Source: Gloeopeniophorella convolvens
Taxonomy: Eukaryota; Basidiomycota; Agaricomycetes; Russulales
Direction of reading: 5' to 3'
NCBI GenBank assembly: GCA_022496205.1
Contig: WTXD01000002.1
Span: 1,178,001-1,242,000, forward strand
Length of the DNA stretch: 64,000 nucleotides
Within the stretch, counting starts at the first letter, position 1. Each line of letters begins with the position of its first letter. Shown in pieces: positions 30,939-43,404 of the stretch. Under the pieces are notes generated by a model, which saw only the letters and a program-made list of their open reading frames with translations, was not told where the DNA came from and ran no database searches. The position numbers and the translations under genes are program-made.

Positions 30939-32388
30939 CTATTTACTAGTCTTCGTTTTCGCCTTCTTTCTTGGAGGCTTTTCTTCGGGCTCGCCCTCGC
31001 TCTCGCTGCCCTCGCCCGCGCCCTCGTCCTCGCTGACCTCTCCCTCGCTAATCTCCTCGTCCTCGTCCCAGGCCGCCTCCCCATCTCCCTCACTGGGAGC
31101 TTCCTCCTCTTCCTCCTCGTCCTCCTCGTCCGCAGCGCCGCCCGCGCCCTGCTCACCAAGCGCCTTCTTGCGCTGTACATTCCGCTCCTGCGCCTCGCGC
31201 CGCTCCCTCCTCACCTTCTCCCTCGCCGCATGCGCCGCCTTCTGCGCCGCGACCTCCCCCTTGCTCTTTTTCACTGCACGCACCGTCAGCCCCAGCACAC
31301 GTCGTAAGCACACGCCGCAGCACGCACCAAACTCGTGGAAGATGACCGCGCCCTCCTTCCCCGGCACGCCCTCGACGATCTTGACGAGCCGCAGCTCCAT
31401 GCGCGGGCCCACCTCGTCCAGTCGCACCGCGCGCTTCTGCCCCGCGCGGTTCCCGCGGCCCACATAGTCCTGCGCGAGATCCACCACCGCCTCCCCGTCC
31501 CCCTCCCCCGCCTCGGACGCCGACGTCGCGCTCTCGTACCCGCCCGCCGCGCCCGCCGCGCGCAGCACATAATCCGCCACGTCCCGCTCGCTCCCGAGGT
31601 CCAGCGCGTCCCCCGCGGTCGCGGCGCGCCGCACGCGCCGCGTCACCCCGTGCGGCACGACCGCGATGCGGAAGTGCCGCCACGCGACGGTGCCGCGCGC
31701 CGCGTCCCACGCGACGAGCACGACGCGCCGCGCGGACGACAGCGCGAGCGCGTGCGGCGCGAGCGGCGGGAAGAGCGTCTGGAACGCCTTCATGAGCAGC
31801 GCGAGGTGCGGCGGCGTGCCGGGCCCCGGCGGCGGGAACGCCGCGAGCACGAGCTGCGCGCGTCAGCGGCGTGTGTGTCAGCGGCGGTTGAGTGGGAGGG
31901 GGGGGACGCACGAGGGGCGGGCTGAGGGCCTCGATGGGCGTGAGCGCGCGCGCGCGCCGCGCGGCGGCGGCGACGTCCTTCGCGAGGCTGTAGCGCTCGA
32001 CGCGGAAGCTGAGCGTCGGGCCGTGCGCGAGGCGCACGATGCGCAGCGACGGCGCGATGTCCGTGCGCGTGAACGCGAGCAGGTGCGTGACCTGCAGCGC
32101 GGGCGCCATCGTCAGAAAGTCCTTCAGCTTGTTGCGCGAGCGCTCCTGTGCCGAGCGTCGTCGTCAGGTTCTCGTTATCATCGCCGTTGGTGCGTCGAGA
32201 GGGGGACGGACTCTGAGGCGGCTGGCGGTGTTGGGCTCCATCACCTTGCGCACGTCGCGCGTGAGCTGGGTGAGCGAGGGCCCGACCTGGCCGTGCTTGA
32301 TGACGAACGACTTGGGCACGTTGTCCGACGCGGGCGCCGACGGCTGCGAGCCCTTGAGATGTGTGCGGTTTTTGCGTCTGCGGGCCAT
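30939..32388 (-). CDS. SSF1: Ribosome biogenesis protein SSF1/SSF2 (PPAN, Brix domain)
   Basis: Nucleolar factor needed for 27S pre-rRNA processing and 60S assembly. Exons 32212-32388, 31912-32145, 31328-31853 and 30939-31273 give 423 aa. The N-terminus is MARRRKNRTHLKG, followed by PKSFVIKHGQVGPSLTQLTR. The Brix domain includes RNKLKDFLTMAPALQVTHLL, GPTLSFRVERYSLAKDV, LMKAFQTLFPPL and GPRMELRLVKIVEGVPGKEG. The C-terminus is Lys/Arg-rich and then very acidic (DEEDEEEEEEAPSEGDG), ending in PRKKAKTKTSK as nucleolar proteins often do. All phases agree. Confidence 0.93.
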
Positions 32389-32777
32389 TGGGAAACACTC
32401 GAGTGCGACCGAGGCGGTTCGGGAGAAAAGAGTGATCAGAGCCGGGCCGGGCCGGGCACATCTAATCAAATCGACTTTGGGGACAGAATACAGTGTACGA
32501 CAAAATCCGAGATAACCAAGCTCTTCCGAGCACTAAATAATTTATCCAACTATCCACAGGCGAACGAACGGACGAAGGGGGGGGAATTACTACAACCGAG
32601 TCGAATGGGCGCGCTGGTATAGGGATACAGCTCCAGGAACAGAGTGCGGTGCGATTAGGTAGGTGTACGAATGGGAGTGCATGTCTGGACAGGCTATTAT
32701 AGAACCAAGGGGCGCGAACCGAATGCAAGGACGATACAAGGAGAGACAGATGCTGCTGCAGAGGATAACGATAGTGA

Positions 32778-34284
32778 TTAAAATTCGCTAAATTGAAAGC
32801 CGACAACGTCAAAGCGGCGCTGCAGCGGGTACGGGTCGTCCTCCTGGACGAGGCCGGGGATCTGGTCCGCTGGCGGCAGCGGCAGGCGGGTAAAGTAGCG
32901 CGTGTCGTCGTAGGACGTCACATGCGGGACGATGGGTGCCTGCGCGCAGAAACCGTTGAGCACGCGCCAAACAGAAAAGAATAAACGTGCGCACCCTGAT
33001 CTCGCGCCGCTCCAAGGCCCCCCAGTCGACGCCCTGGAGCCACGCGTGGTCGAGAACGTCGTCTGCGCCCGCTATGAGATTGCCGAGACGCTTGGTGCGG
33101 TCCGGGTGCAGGAAGCCCTTGATGAGATTACGAGAGAGTGAGTCCATGTCTCTCGGCCACTGGATTCTCCCGCTCAGGATCCTCTCGTAGATGCCGTACG
33201 CGGTTTCGTCAAAGAATGGGGGGTGGCCGACCATCATCTCATAGGCCAGGATCCCGCAGGCCCACCAGTCGGCCGGCTTGCCATGGCCGTCGGACTGGAT
33301 GATCTCGGGAGCGAGGTACTCGGGGGTGCCGCACAACGTCCACGTGCGGTCGTCTACCACCTTGGCAAAGCCAAAGTCGGTGAGGCGGAGGTAGCCACGG
33401 TTGTCGAGCAAAAGGTTTTCGGGTTTAAGGTCGCGATAGATAATGTTGAACGAGTGTAAATATTTGAGGGCGAGAACGATGGTGGCGAGGTAGAAACGGG
33501 TGACATCTGGGCTGAAGCGTCCAGCGCGTCGAAGATGGGTGAAGAGCTCCCCACCGGGGACGTAGGAAAGGAGCATGTAGATGTTCAGGCTGTCCTGAAA
33601 CGTCGCATACAAGTCGACGATGAATGGGTGTCGCACGCGGGAAAGGATGTGTCGCTCGGCTTTGACGTGCTCGACCTGGCGGAGCCGGATCACCTCGGTC
33701 TTTTGGAGCACCTTCATCGCGAAGAATTTGGTCGAGTTGGACGGGGTGGAAGCGGCGGGGCGGTACTTGACCAAAAGTACGCGGCCAAAAGTGCCTGTGC
33801 CTAAAAGTCCGGAATGAGCACACATCAGACGATCAGGTGTGGGGACACGCATACCGAGGGTGCCCTTGAGCTCAAAGTCCTGCAGGCGGAGGGAACGATG
33901 GAGGTGTTCCTCTTCGTCATCAAGAAGCCGAGCTGGGGGTTTGACAGGCGTGGAAGATTGGAGGGAAGAGTTGTCGTCATGTTCCATATCTTGGTCTGGC
34001 GCAACGCCGTGGTGTGAATGGTGCGGCGATTGGGGTGGAGAGGTGGAGGAAGAGTTGTCGGAAGGGGTAGCGCTACATGGCGGTTGGGGCTCGATACTTA
34101 TTTCGGGCCGGACGAGGGTAGTAGTGATCTTATGGGGGGAATGCGGCGGGGTGATCGGGTCATCGACGACCATGACGGTTGAGCCATGGCGAGAGGGATA
34201 GTAAGACGGGTCGCGGACGTCGTCGGAAGAAGCAGGCAAAGAGGAGGAGCGGCCGGGCACGGCGGGTGGGACAGCAAGATCCAT
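32778..34284 (-). CDS. cAMP-dependent protein kinase catalytic subunit
   Basis: AGC-family Ser/Thr kinase of the cAMP pathway controlling growth, dimorphism and nutrient response. Exons 33855-34284, 32995-33800 and 32778-32939 give 465 aa. A Ser/Pro-rich N-terminal extension of about 130 residues precedes the kinase domain: GTGTFGRV loop, FAMKVLQK lysine, IIYRDLKPENLLL, DFGFAK, activation loop TWTLCGTPEYLAPEI and ADWWACGILAYEM. The C-terminal tail ends in a hydrophobic FQFSEF typical of PKA. The first intron (33801-33854, 54 nt) has no stop, so its retention would insert 18 residues just before the glycine-rich loop. Confidence 0.94.
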
Positions 34285-34948
34285 AAAGTGCGGAAAGTCC
34301 CGGTACGGAGGCCTAGCGGGGGGTGACGAGAACTAGAGCCCGGGATGAGGCCAAGCAAAGCGGGGGGGGGGGGGGGGCGAGGAGAGGCCAGGGAGAGAAC
34401 AAGGGCGAGGCGGACGGTGGTCAAGGTTGCGCAAAAGGATGAAATTGGACAGAAAGGGAGGGACCTGGGCGAGGAAACAAGGGGCGCTCCAGATACCGGG
34501 TCGGGGCAGGTTAAGAGGGGAGGTTGGGAGACGTTGAAGGGGAGACTCGGAGGCGTCCAGCGCAACGCAGGGATGAACAAAAGGAGAACAAGGGCTTCTT
34601 CTTTTGCCCCCGCTCGTCGTCCCACGTGCTCCCGCCCATCCGGCTCCTCGGCCCGCTGCGTCAATCCCGAGTTCGTCTCCGAGCTCATCTGTACTCACTC
34701 CAAGTTACACTCTACTTATCACACTCCACGTCAACTCGGCCAGCTCGCAGCCATCGGACACACGGGCATTAGCACATCCCGCGGCAGTCGCAGGCCACTC
34801 AATGGCGTGCCGCGTCCCACGCTGCCAGATTCGCACCATATGCCCTAACAATCACCCAATGCGCCCCACTTGATAGGCGCACATTTGACCTCGGCCTTGA
34901 TCTCGACTCCGACTCTCACTTTCCCGCCTCTCACCGCCCTCCACGTCC
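34285..34948. promoter_or_regulatory. Bidirectional promoter region PKA / cytochrome b561 gene
   Basis: 664 bp between divergent ATGs. It contains a 16-base G run (34362-34377) about 80 bp upstream of the PKA start, and a polypurine-rich stretch up to about 34600. No coding signal. Confidence 0.5.
34362..34377 (+). repeat. Homopolymer (G)16
   Basis: Sixteen consecutive G on the plus strand in the probable 5' UTR or promoter of the PKA catalytic subunit gene (C on the transcribed minus sense). Confidence 0.9.
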
Positions 34949-35976
34949 ATGGCCTCTTTACACGACGAACCTCTTTCCTCAGACACCGCAGCACCAACAG
35001 ACTCCCTCATGGGCGGCGACGAACAACAGCTCAAGGACGAGAGCAGGCCCGGCGACAACGCCGCGTCCTACGTCGCCTTTGTGCGTCTCTCTCCCATCTA
35101 TCGCTGATATCCCCTCTCACCAACACCACACGCAATAGTCGTCCGCACTGGTGAGTCTCCTGCGCGCCCCACGCCGATGCCAACTGCTCACCACTGCCGG
35201 CGCAGATCCTGCTCCTCGCCACATGGACCCTCATCCTCGCCAACGACCCAAGCGGCCTCTCCTGGTTCGCCTTCCACCCGACCCTCAACACCGTCGCCAT
35301 CTTCTGTTTCACCCTCGGTGCGCCCACACACTGAATTTCCCCTCTCCCCATTGGCTTGCTTACTCCATGCGCCCCGCACAGGCATCCTCACGCTCCAGCC
35401 GACGTCCCAGCCCAAGACCAAGGCCGCTGGGCTGCAGCGCCACCAGCTCGCCATGCTCGCCGGCTTTCCGGCCATCGCGCTCGGCACGTCCGCCATGTGG
35501 TACAACAAGGCCTCGCACGGCGCGGCGCACTACACCACCTGGCACGGCGTGCGTATCCCCCGTTCCCCGCGCACTCGGTCAAGCCAGTCTGACTCTGACG
35601 CGCGCCGCAGACGTTCGGCCTGATCTCGGTCCTCTGGCTCGTGGGCCAGGTCGCGCTTGGCGGCGCGAGCGTCTGGGCCGGCGGCGCGGCGCTCGGCGGC
35701 GGCACCAAGGCCAAGCGCGTCTGGAAGTACCACCGCCTGTCCGGCTACGTCCTGCTCCCGCTGCTCCTCACGACCGCCAACCTGGGCGGCGGGTGGTCGA
35801 CGTGGGCGACGGAGCACAGCGCGTGGGCCGTCCGTTTCGTCGCGTACACCCTCGCGCCGCTCGGCATCGTTGGCGCGCTCTACTCGCGTGTGCGGTGCGT
35901 CTCGTCCTCTGTCGCCCATCCCCCCGCGCGGTTTAACTTACGTGCTTGTAGGCCATCAAAGATGAGGTTCTTCTAA
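34949..35976 (+). CDS. Cytochrome b561-domain membrane protein
   Basis: Probable ascorbate- or ferric-reducing di-heme transmembrane electron carrier. Six exons: 34949-35080, 35139-35150, 35206-35317, 35382-35548, 35611-35894, 35952-35976 (243 aa). After an acidic N-terminus the helices are ALILLLATWTLILANDPSGL, TLNTVAIFCFTLGILTLQPT, QLAMLAGFPAIALGTSAMWY, TFGLISVLWLVGQVALGGAS, YHRLSGYVLLPLLLTTANLG and VAYTLAPLGIVGALYSRVR. Conserved helix-associated histidines (FHPTLN, QRHQLA, TTWHGTFG, KYHRLSGY) are the expected heme ligands. The second exon is only 12 nt (SSAL). Confidence 0.88.
35139..35150 (+). other. 12-nt microexon of the cytochrome b561 gene
   Basis: TCGTCCGCACTG is bounded by CAATAG and GTGAGT. 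It is in phase 0 both sides and encodes Ser-Ser-Ala-Leu at the start of the first helix. Skipping keeps frame but shortens the helix. Confidence 0.65.
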
Positions 35977-36134
35977 ACAGCTCGGGCAGCCATCAGTACT
36001 CAGTCCTAGCGTTTGCGGGTCAGATGTTCTTGGGGAGGCAGATAAGATAGGATAGCGGTTGTTTTGCCATGCGCACGATGTGATAGTTGTGAATAACGTG
36101 AAGAAATAACAAACAGCGCGGCTTGCCACAACAA

Positions 36135-39100
36135 TTACACGAGCGCAGAGCCTGGCGCGTCCGCAGCTGGCGCAACGGGCGTCTGCGGCGCCGCAGGTTC
36201 CTCAGCCGCAGGCGGCTCCGCGTGCGAGGGCGGCGGGGGCGGGGGCGGGATGACGCTGTCCATAAACCCGGGCATGAACGCCTCGAGCTTGTCGCGCGTG
36301 ATGTGCCACAGCCGCACCGGCGGCGCTTCATCCTCCTCCCCGGGCTTGTCCTCCCCCTCGTGCGCAGACGCCGACGGCGGGACGAGCATCCCCGCCGCGT
36401 TCATAACGAGGATCACGTTCTTGAGCGACTCGGGCACCGCCTCGGCCTACCACCACCCCCCGCGTCAGCCCACACATAACACTGAGGCGTGCACAGCGAC
36501 GAGGACGCACCAGCTGGTCGCTCCGGTCCGTGCGCAGCAGGTGCTCGAGGCACTCCAGCACGCGCACCCAGCACGCGCCCGCCTCCGCGTCCGGCCGCTC
36601 GCCCACGCAGAAGCGCATAAACGCCTTGCACAGCAGCGCCGCCGCGCGCACGCGCGCCTCGGACGCGTCGAGCGCGCCGAACAGCGGGTAGAGCACCCGC
36701 GCGAACACGTCCGGCACCGCGTGCGGCGGCGGCGCGACGAGCGGGCCGAGCAACGCGCGCGTCAGCGCGGAGAGCGCGGGCGCGCGTATGTCCGGCGCGC
36801 GCGAGGTCGCCTGGTGCGAGAGCGCGATCAGCACGGGCAGCGTGAGGTGGTGCCGGCCTGTGGGTTGGTCAGCGCGGGGGTGCGGGGCATGGCGCGGGTG
36901 GGCGGGCTCACGCTCGTCGCCGAGGTCCGCGGTGAGCGCGGGCACGTGCTTGAGGACCTCGAAGAGCAGGTCGACGGCCTTGCGACCGCGGTCCATGATG
37001 GGCGAGCTGGGCGCTGTGAGTGAGCACTGCGGCGCCGAGAGCGGCGCTGAAGGCCGCGCGCACCTGGACGAGCTCGGCTGCGCGCGCCGCCGCGCGTGCT
37101 GCTGCTCCACCTCCGCCGCGACCCCCGCGGCCGTCGCAAAGTCATCGAGCACGGCGACGAGGCCGGGCACGTTGTCCGCGTTGACGCACTGCTCGGGCCC
37201 GTCGGCGACGAGCTGCTCGATGAACTCGAACGAGACCCGCGCCGCCTCGAGGTTCGACACGCCCGCGCGAACCAGCGCGAGCACGATGTTCCACTCCGTC
37301 TGCGAGCTGATCACCCCGCGGTGGTTCTGCACGATCAGCACGAGGCCCGAGATGATCTGCTCTGCGACCGAGCTCGCGACGGGCGGCGGGAGGCCGCCGA
37401 GGAGGTCGAAGGAGAGGTAGATCTGGTCACGCAGCTGCGTTGGCTGCATCACAGGTCCCTCAGTTTAAGGTACGTGTGGGATTGAAGATTGCTTGCCTTG
37501 GTAGCCAAAATCAGGCAGATGCGCATGACGGACACGACAGCGCGCTCGACGAGAAGCACGCTGTATTTCTGGGAGGACTTGAGCAGTAGCGACAGGTGCT
37601 CAAAGACGATCGGCCTGGGGGGCGGTCAGCCTGTGGCTTGCGCGCCAGGCTGAAACGCACCATAGCTCCTCGATGTGTTCTGGTGTCTTGCAGACGATGC
37701 TCACCATCATCTCGAGCAGGAAGACAGAGGCGGGGTCGTACGGCAACGGGCGGGGCGACTCGTCGTCGGCGTCCGAAGGTGTATCGTCTGATTCGCGCTG
37801 GAGCCTTGCGTTGGTTCGCTCGTACGCAAGGGCTTCTAGCGACCGCACAGCTGCAACTAGAGGTTCCAGGTCCAGTTGCCTACAGCACGTCAGCATCGCG
37901 AGCGTGGAGGCGAGTTTGAACTATACATTATCTGCGCGTAAAGCTCCTCCAGTCTGCATGTAGAGATGCAATCTAGCGCACAGAGTGTACTTTCGATGTC
38001 CGCTTCTGATGCACTAGGGACAGTACTTTCCTGCGCAGAACTGTATGGTGTCATAAGGTACGACGATAGAGTGGACAGCAAGCCGTCACTTCTCGGCGGC
38101 GGTCGTGATGGTTGGTTGCTGTTCCCACGCAAGGGTATCATAGAAACACCACCGAGGAAATCCTCCATCTGGAGCATTCGGATTGGGAGCAGCGAGTGGA
38201 TAAAGAGGTTCTGCAACACCTCAAAGACCTGTTGCACGTGAGGGCATCGTCAAACGGACGAACAAGCTCGCGCACCTGGATCCAGCCCTCGCGAATGGCG
38301 TTCCCGTTGCCATTGATAATGTTGAACAGGACAACTGCAGCTAATTGCCCCTTGAGGTGCGAGCCAAAGCTGACGGCTAGCGAAGAGACAGTGACGGATT
38401 GCCCTTCAACCTCGACGACCGGGTATATTGGGACTTCGGATGGCAGATTGTCGGACAACAGGCTCGTTGCTTGGGATAGTGAGATAACAACGTAGTCGAA
38501 CACTTCCGGCAACTGGAAGTGGCCTGCGAGGGTCGCGCACTGCCTGAAGCCTGCAATGGCGCGCTCGATAATGTAGTCATCGTCGAACGTCATGAAAGCG
38601 AAGGTGATGGCAGAAATGACGGGCTTCCAGACATAATTGAACATCTCCTTGTCGAATGCGGCAGAATTGGAGATCATCAGTTCTCCTGCGGTGCGGATGT
38701 CAGCGCGAGAACCTCTGGATGAACTAGTTCTTACCTGATTGCCTCGCGCGCATCAACAGTTCCTTCCATGCGAACTCGAACCCGAGCTGCCCAGTGTGCT
38801 CCTCTGGCATAACAATCTCCTGCTTTCGTATGGAATCATAGACAGCTTGCTACAAAGGGCGTGAGTAAAGGTCGCGGACCCATCATATCACTTACAAGAT
38901 ATTCTGGTGAGAAGTCGGAGCCATCATTGACACCTCGCAGGTTCCTCCGGTAGTCCTCAATGGACATGCGTTTCTGGATGGTGGGATGAATGAAATGGTA
39001 CACCACTTCTTCCACGTCTACTTACCCGGACTTGTGGGTTGTGTAGATCGGTGTTCAGCATGATTACAGAGTAAGCGAGAACGTAGACCGCGTCTTGGCT

Positions 39101-41627
39101 TTTGACCTCATCTGCAACCACGCTGTCAGTAACACAGACAACATACATAGAAGGGTACAAACCTGGCTCTGATGCAAAGTAGATCTCGGCGAACGTCTCT
39201 GTGATTCGCGCGATTTGTTGCGACTCGCCAGGGAGTCGGAAGGTCTCCAACATCTCTCGCATGGCGTCAGCGATGGGTTTCTGTGTGATGTGGTCAAGGG
39301 TGGACATCTGGGAAAAGAAGCCTGACACACGTACACGGCGGAAGTCGAACAGCCCAATAAATGCCTTGAGGATGTCGAGATTATCCGGTTTCGAGATAAA
39401 GTCCCCAAGCAACTTCTTGTCCAACCGAGTGCTGCTCTTCAAGAACCTGGCAAGGCTCAGCGGGCGGGTTACTTCATTAGAGAGGTCATGATAAATGAGG
39501 CCGTTCTCTTCAAGGAACGTGAGACCCGTTTTTGGCTTGGCGTTGAAACGCGCTGCGCCAGCAAGAATGAGTCTCTTCTTTGACTTTCGCTGCATAAGTT
39601 CTTCTGCAGAGACATAGTTCTGCAGGATAAATTAGGTAGTTCGCTCGTTATTCTGGTACTGAAAACGGACCTTAGGCCACTCTGCACCTGTCTGGCTCTC
39701 CTGTCAGGACGAACGATGACTGCCCAAACAAGCGACTTACTCCAGCAGAGCGAGCAGCCATTGCATTTATGAACGTGAGAAGTAGGTCCAGACACAGGTA
39801 TTGTGCATTCAGGTACGAGAACGGCGGTGAGTCGCCATAGTAATCAGTGTACACGCTCTGGCGTGCAAAGTCAAACAGCGATACTTGATGCAGAATTTCG
39901 GACAAACCTTGGTGAGGAGGTCGATAATCCTGTCAAAGAGGTTTTCTGCATTAATGTCACAGTCATAGTTGCTGAAAAGTTCGACCATGAAGCTGGGATG
40001 GCTCGAGATTTGGCTAAGGACCTCTAGCAAAAGGTCCCGCGTGTTTCCGCGGGCAGGGGCGGCGGAAGGCTTGTTTGGCGTCGGACTCCCCTTCTCCGCC
40101 TCTGCCTCTTCAGGCAGCTCGAGGTTGGTTGAATGCAGGTTCGGTGTCCCAGGCCGAGGAGAGAACAGCCCGCCCTTCGGTAGTGGCGTCCCCAAACGGC
40201 CCGACTTCCCCATTGCGGGAGGCGCAAGTCGGTCCAAAGTGAAGGCAAGGAAGAGCTCTTGCTGAAGCTTCAGATGCTTCCGCATAGTGTTCATCATGGC
40301 GGATATCGCCCGCAGAGTCAATTGGAAGACGGAGGGGTTCTCGGACTGAGCAAGTTGGAAGAGGTATTTGCACCCGTGGTCAAGGACCATGGTACGTAAT
40401 GTGGGGAAGTCGCCCAGCCGTGGACCAGAGACCTCGAGTGCTGCATTCAGTACACCCAATGCCAAGAGCCTCGTGGAATCCGTATGAACGCGGTCATGGG
40501 GATCTAGGATGTTAACGAGAACCCGAAGGAGTTCGACAATCGATGGCAAGCCGTCTGGGACAGCGTGAGTTGCGGAATCATCGGGATGATACGTTTAGAA
40601 CGTACATCCTGACTTCTGATGAGAGGACCTCTGTGGGCTCTGCAGAGATGTGGAGACAGCCGTTTGCTCCGCGGGTGCGGTGCCATCTGGTATGGGTTCT
40701 GCGGTCTCCGCAGAGTCCGCAGGTTCCGCAGGGACTGTTTCGCTGACCGGCACGCTCGGTACAGCTAGAAGCCTCTTCTCTTCCTCCTCGGGGTCAAGGA
40801 TGTGTAGTCGGGAGAAGACATTCCTGACGAGCTTATGCATCGTGAGTTCGGCGGAGCGACGCAAAGCCTCTGTCGATGAGTGAGATTGGCCCCTCGATGC
40901 GAAGACGTCAAGACGAACCACTCAGTCGCATCTGCACGCATGTTGTCAGGACTGTCTCTAGCATCTCGCATACTTCGATGTCACCAACTCGCGAAGCCCA
41001 GCTTCCGCACATGCAGTCCTCGATGACAGTCAATATCCGGAGAAGAACGACCTCGTCACCGGACGAGTCACTTGCTTCGAACTTGCAGTGAGATACAGCG
41101 GAGCCCAACTCCGCAAGAGCCGCATCGACCGATGGACTGTCTCCCAAGAAGAGACCGCAGACGAAGCACGAGTGTAATGCGGCAAGAGCAGCGGAGGTGA
41201 TTGGACCCGTGGAAAGCGATGACCGAATTATGGCTAGGAAGGGCGAAATGATATTGGCCAGCGGTATGGACGTTATATCTTTGGAGAGTCAAGCCGACGG
41301 CTCTTCAGCAGCGCACTCAGATGTCATTGATGTAAGCGCACCTTCTATGTTTCTGAGTTCTCTCTTCAGCTCCTCGAAACCTGACATGAGATCTTCCTCC
41401 TGGCTCCCCTGTTGTGGGGTAACAGCATTACTGGATCCCGGCCTTCGAAGTCCCAGGTTGCTTGCCAGTGCAGAATCTCTAGTGTAGTAAGTCTGTGTGC
41501 TTGATGCCCATCTAGAGTTCTTTCGCATGACGGAGGTCACCGAGAGGACCTCAGAGTAGATTATGTATCTGGAGGATGCGGTCGCATTGCGTTCCGAGTA
41601 GCGGGGCGCTGTGAGGGACTCGGCCAT
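36135..41627 (-). CDS. Gea/GBF1-type Sec7 Arf guanine nucleotide exchange factor
   Basis: Large GEF that activates Arf1 at the early Golgi and is the target of brefeldin A. It begins MAESLTAPRYSERNATASSR at 41627 and ends at the TAA at 36135-36137, with many short introns. Recognisable parts in order are the DCB region (VTPQQGSQEEDLMSGFEELK), the HUS box (ELFSNYDCDINAENLFDRII, near 39990) and the Sec7 domain (RFNAKPKTGLTFLEENGLIY; catalytic Glu in the FRLPGES loop near 39230; AYSVIMLNTDLHNPQVR). HDS regions follow (FAFMTFDDDYIIERAIAGFR; LRDQIYLSFDLLGGLPP), and the Pro-rich acidic tail ends PVAPAADAPGSALV. The order DCB-HUS-Sec7-HDS and the C-terminus favour Gea/GBF1 over BIG/Sec7p. I did not resolve every intron. 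Confidence 0.88.
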
Positions 41628-41892
41628 GGTCTGTGACTCAACGCGTTGTCAGACGCGGTCGGAGACGTGGCCTTAACGGGGGTATCCGGGGACCCATATA
41701 ACAGTGCCCTCCGTTGCCTTTAGAGGGCATCGTCTTGCCAAACCGGGCATACAGGGACCAGGGTGGGACCTCCGTCGACGGTTGCCCGCAATGCACCGAA
41801 GCGCAACAAATCAGTCAAGGGCGATCGAGTGTAGTGCCATCATATCGTTGTCGTTGGTAAGAGTCACAGGTATGCACTATATAAAAATACAA

Positions 41893-43127
41893 CTATTGCC
41901 CAGACGATCCGGGTGTATCTGCCGCGCGCGTCACCATTGCAGCTTGGCCAGCAGCAGTGGCCGCTAGCCTTGAGCGTTTCCTTTCAGCCTCTGCGTGCGA
42001 CCGTGAGCGAATGCACCAGTCATTCGGACGTGTTGTATCTTACCAGCTTCCTTCTCCTGTTCGATCTCCTGGACAATACCTTCGATCTGCGCAAGGTCGA
42101 GGTTCTATTGCGAAGCGCGTATGAATGAATGTGTTTTGCCCGAGTAATTGACCCTACCGTGACTTTGCCATAGCTCTCCATGACGCTGATCTCAATATTT
42201 TTGGCCCCCGTCTGCACGACTTCTAGGAGGCTCTTCACAGTGAGCTTGATGCTCTCGTCGCGTGTCATGTCGTCCTTATGGTTCTTCTCCAAAAATTCAC
42301 GAACAGTCTTGGAGGACCTGCCGATGGCATTGGCCTGAGAGCATTGTTAACTCGAAAACTCGACCCGCAAACGCGCGTGAGCACACCTTCCACGCGCTGT
42401 ATATGCCACTAGGCTCGGTCTGGTATAACCGTGGGATACTTTCGTTGGGATCGAAGCCGACGATGAGCGTCGAGATACCGAAGGGTCTAACGCCTCCAGA
42501 TTGTGTGTAGCGCTTCAAACGCAAATGGGTGAGCCTAGTGCTAAGAACATGCGGGTGTGGAGGCTTGCCTGTTGGATCCCGGCTATGTGTCTAGTGATAT
42601 ACTCAACCGTAACAGGGTCCTCTACGGTGAGGCGATGGCTTTGGCATTCCACCCTCGCCTTGTCAATGAGGACGCGTCCATCGGCCGTGAGACCTATGGA
42701 ATCCGCCATGACTTCGCTTTCGCTCAACTAAAAACTGCAATGACTTGGCTTACCAGCGAATGCAAGACAGATATGGTCATCAAGCATGACGACTTTTCGT
42801 ACTGTCCGTGGGTCTTGAAGTTGGAGAACGGACTTCTTCTCGACACCTAAAACGACGACATCCTTGCCGCGCACACCGACCTAGCTTGTGTTAGATCAGA
42901 TTAGACTCGAGGCCAGAATGCGACTCACAGCGCAAGTGCCCTTCCGTACGGCCTCTTGTGCGTACTCAACCTAACGGATATGAGACATGGTCGACGAGAG
43001 AATGCGTCGGGCGCACCTGGAATAGATGGCCATCGGGGGAGAAGACGGTAAGTGCTAAAGGAAGTAAGTTAATCGAGCAACGCAAATCAAAGCTCGCGGA
43101 CGCACCGCGATCGTATGACCTAGACAT
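41893..43127 (-). CDS. PRE6: 20S proteasome subunit alpha4 (PSMA7/Pre6)
   Basis: Alpha-ring subunit of the 20S core. The start is ATG at 43127 ([20 protein letters not shown]), the N-terminal signature of alpha subunits. [111 protein letters not shown] and [18 protein letters not shown] follow, diagnostic of alpha4. The tail after [11 protein letters not shown] is extended and Ala/Arg-rich ([20 protein letters not shown]...) to the TAG at 41893. About nine exons. The intron 42513-42568 uses CAG|GCAAGC. Confidence 0.93.
42513..42568 (-). other. GC-AG intron in PRE6
   Basis: 56 nt, donor CAG|GCAAGC (best GC-donor consensus), acceptor TTTGAAG. It joins [10 protein letters not shown] to RYTQSGG, the universally conserved junction, in phase 0. 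Confidence 0.85.
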
Positions 43128-43404
43128 GTTGTTCAGGCGGTCTGGCGAGGGCTAGGGATGTGCACTGAGCACGTATGAGCGTGTTAAGCTTAAGCGGGAG
43201 CAGGATGGACGCGTACGCCAGGTTAGATAATCCGGAGTAAGCCGAGACGCGTCATGCTGAGGATCTGAGATCTGCGATGAGTCTGTCCCTCGCGGAGCGC
43301 GTCATCCCGATTCTGTCTCTGACTTTCAGGTCTCCACTCGTCCGACAAGTCAACATATGCTCGGGCACACAATTCACGAGCGACAAAATCATGATGCAAA
43401 TGGA

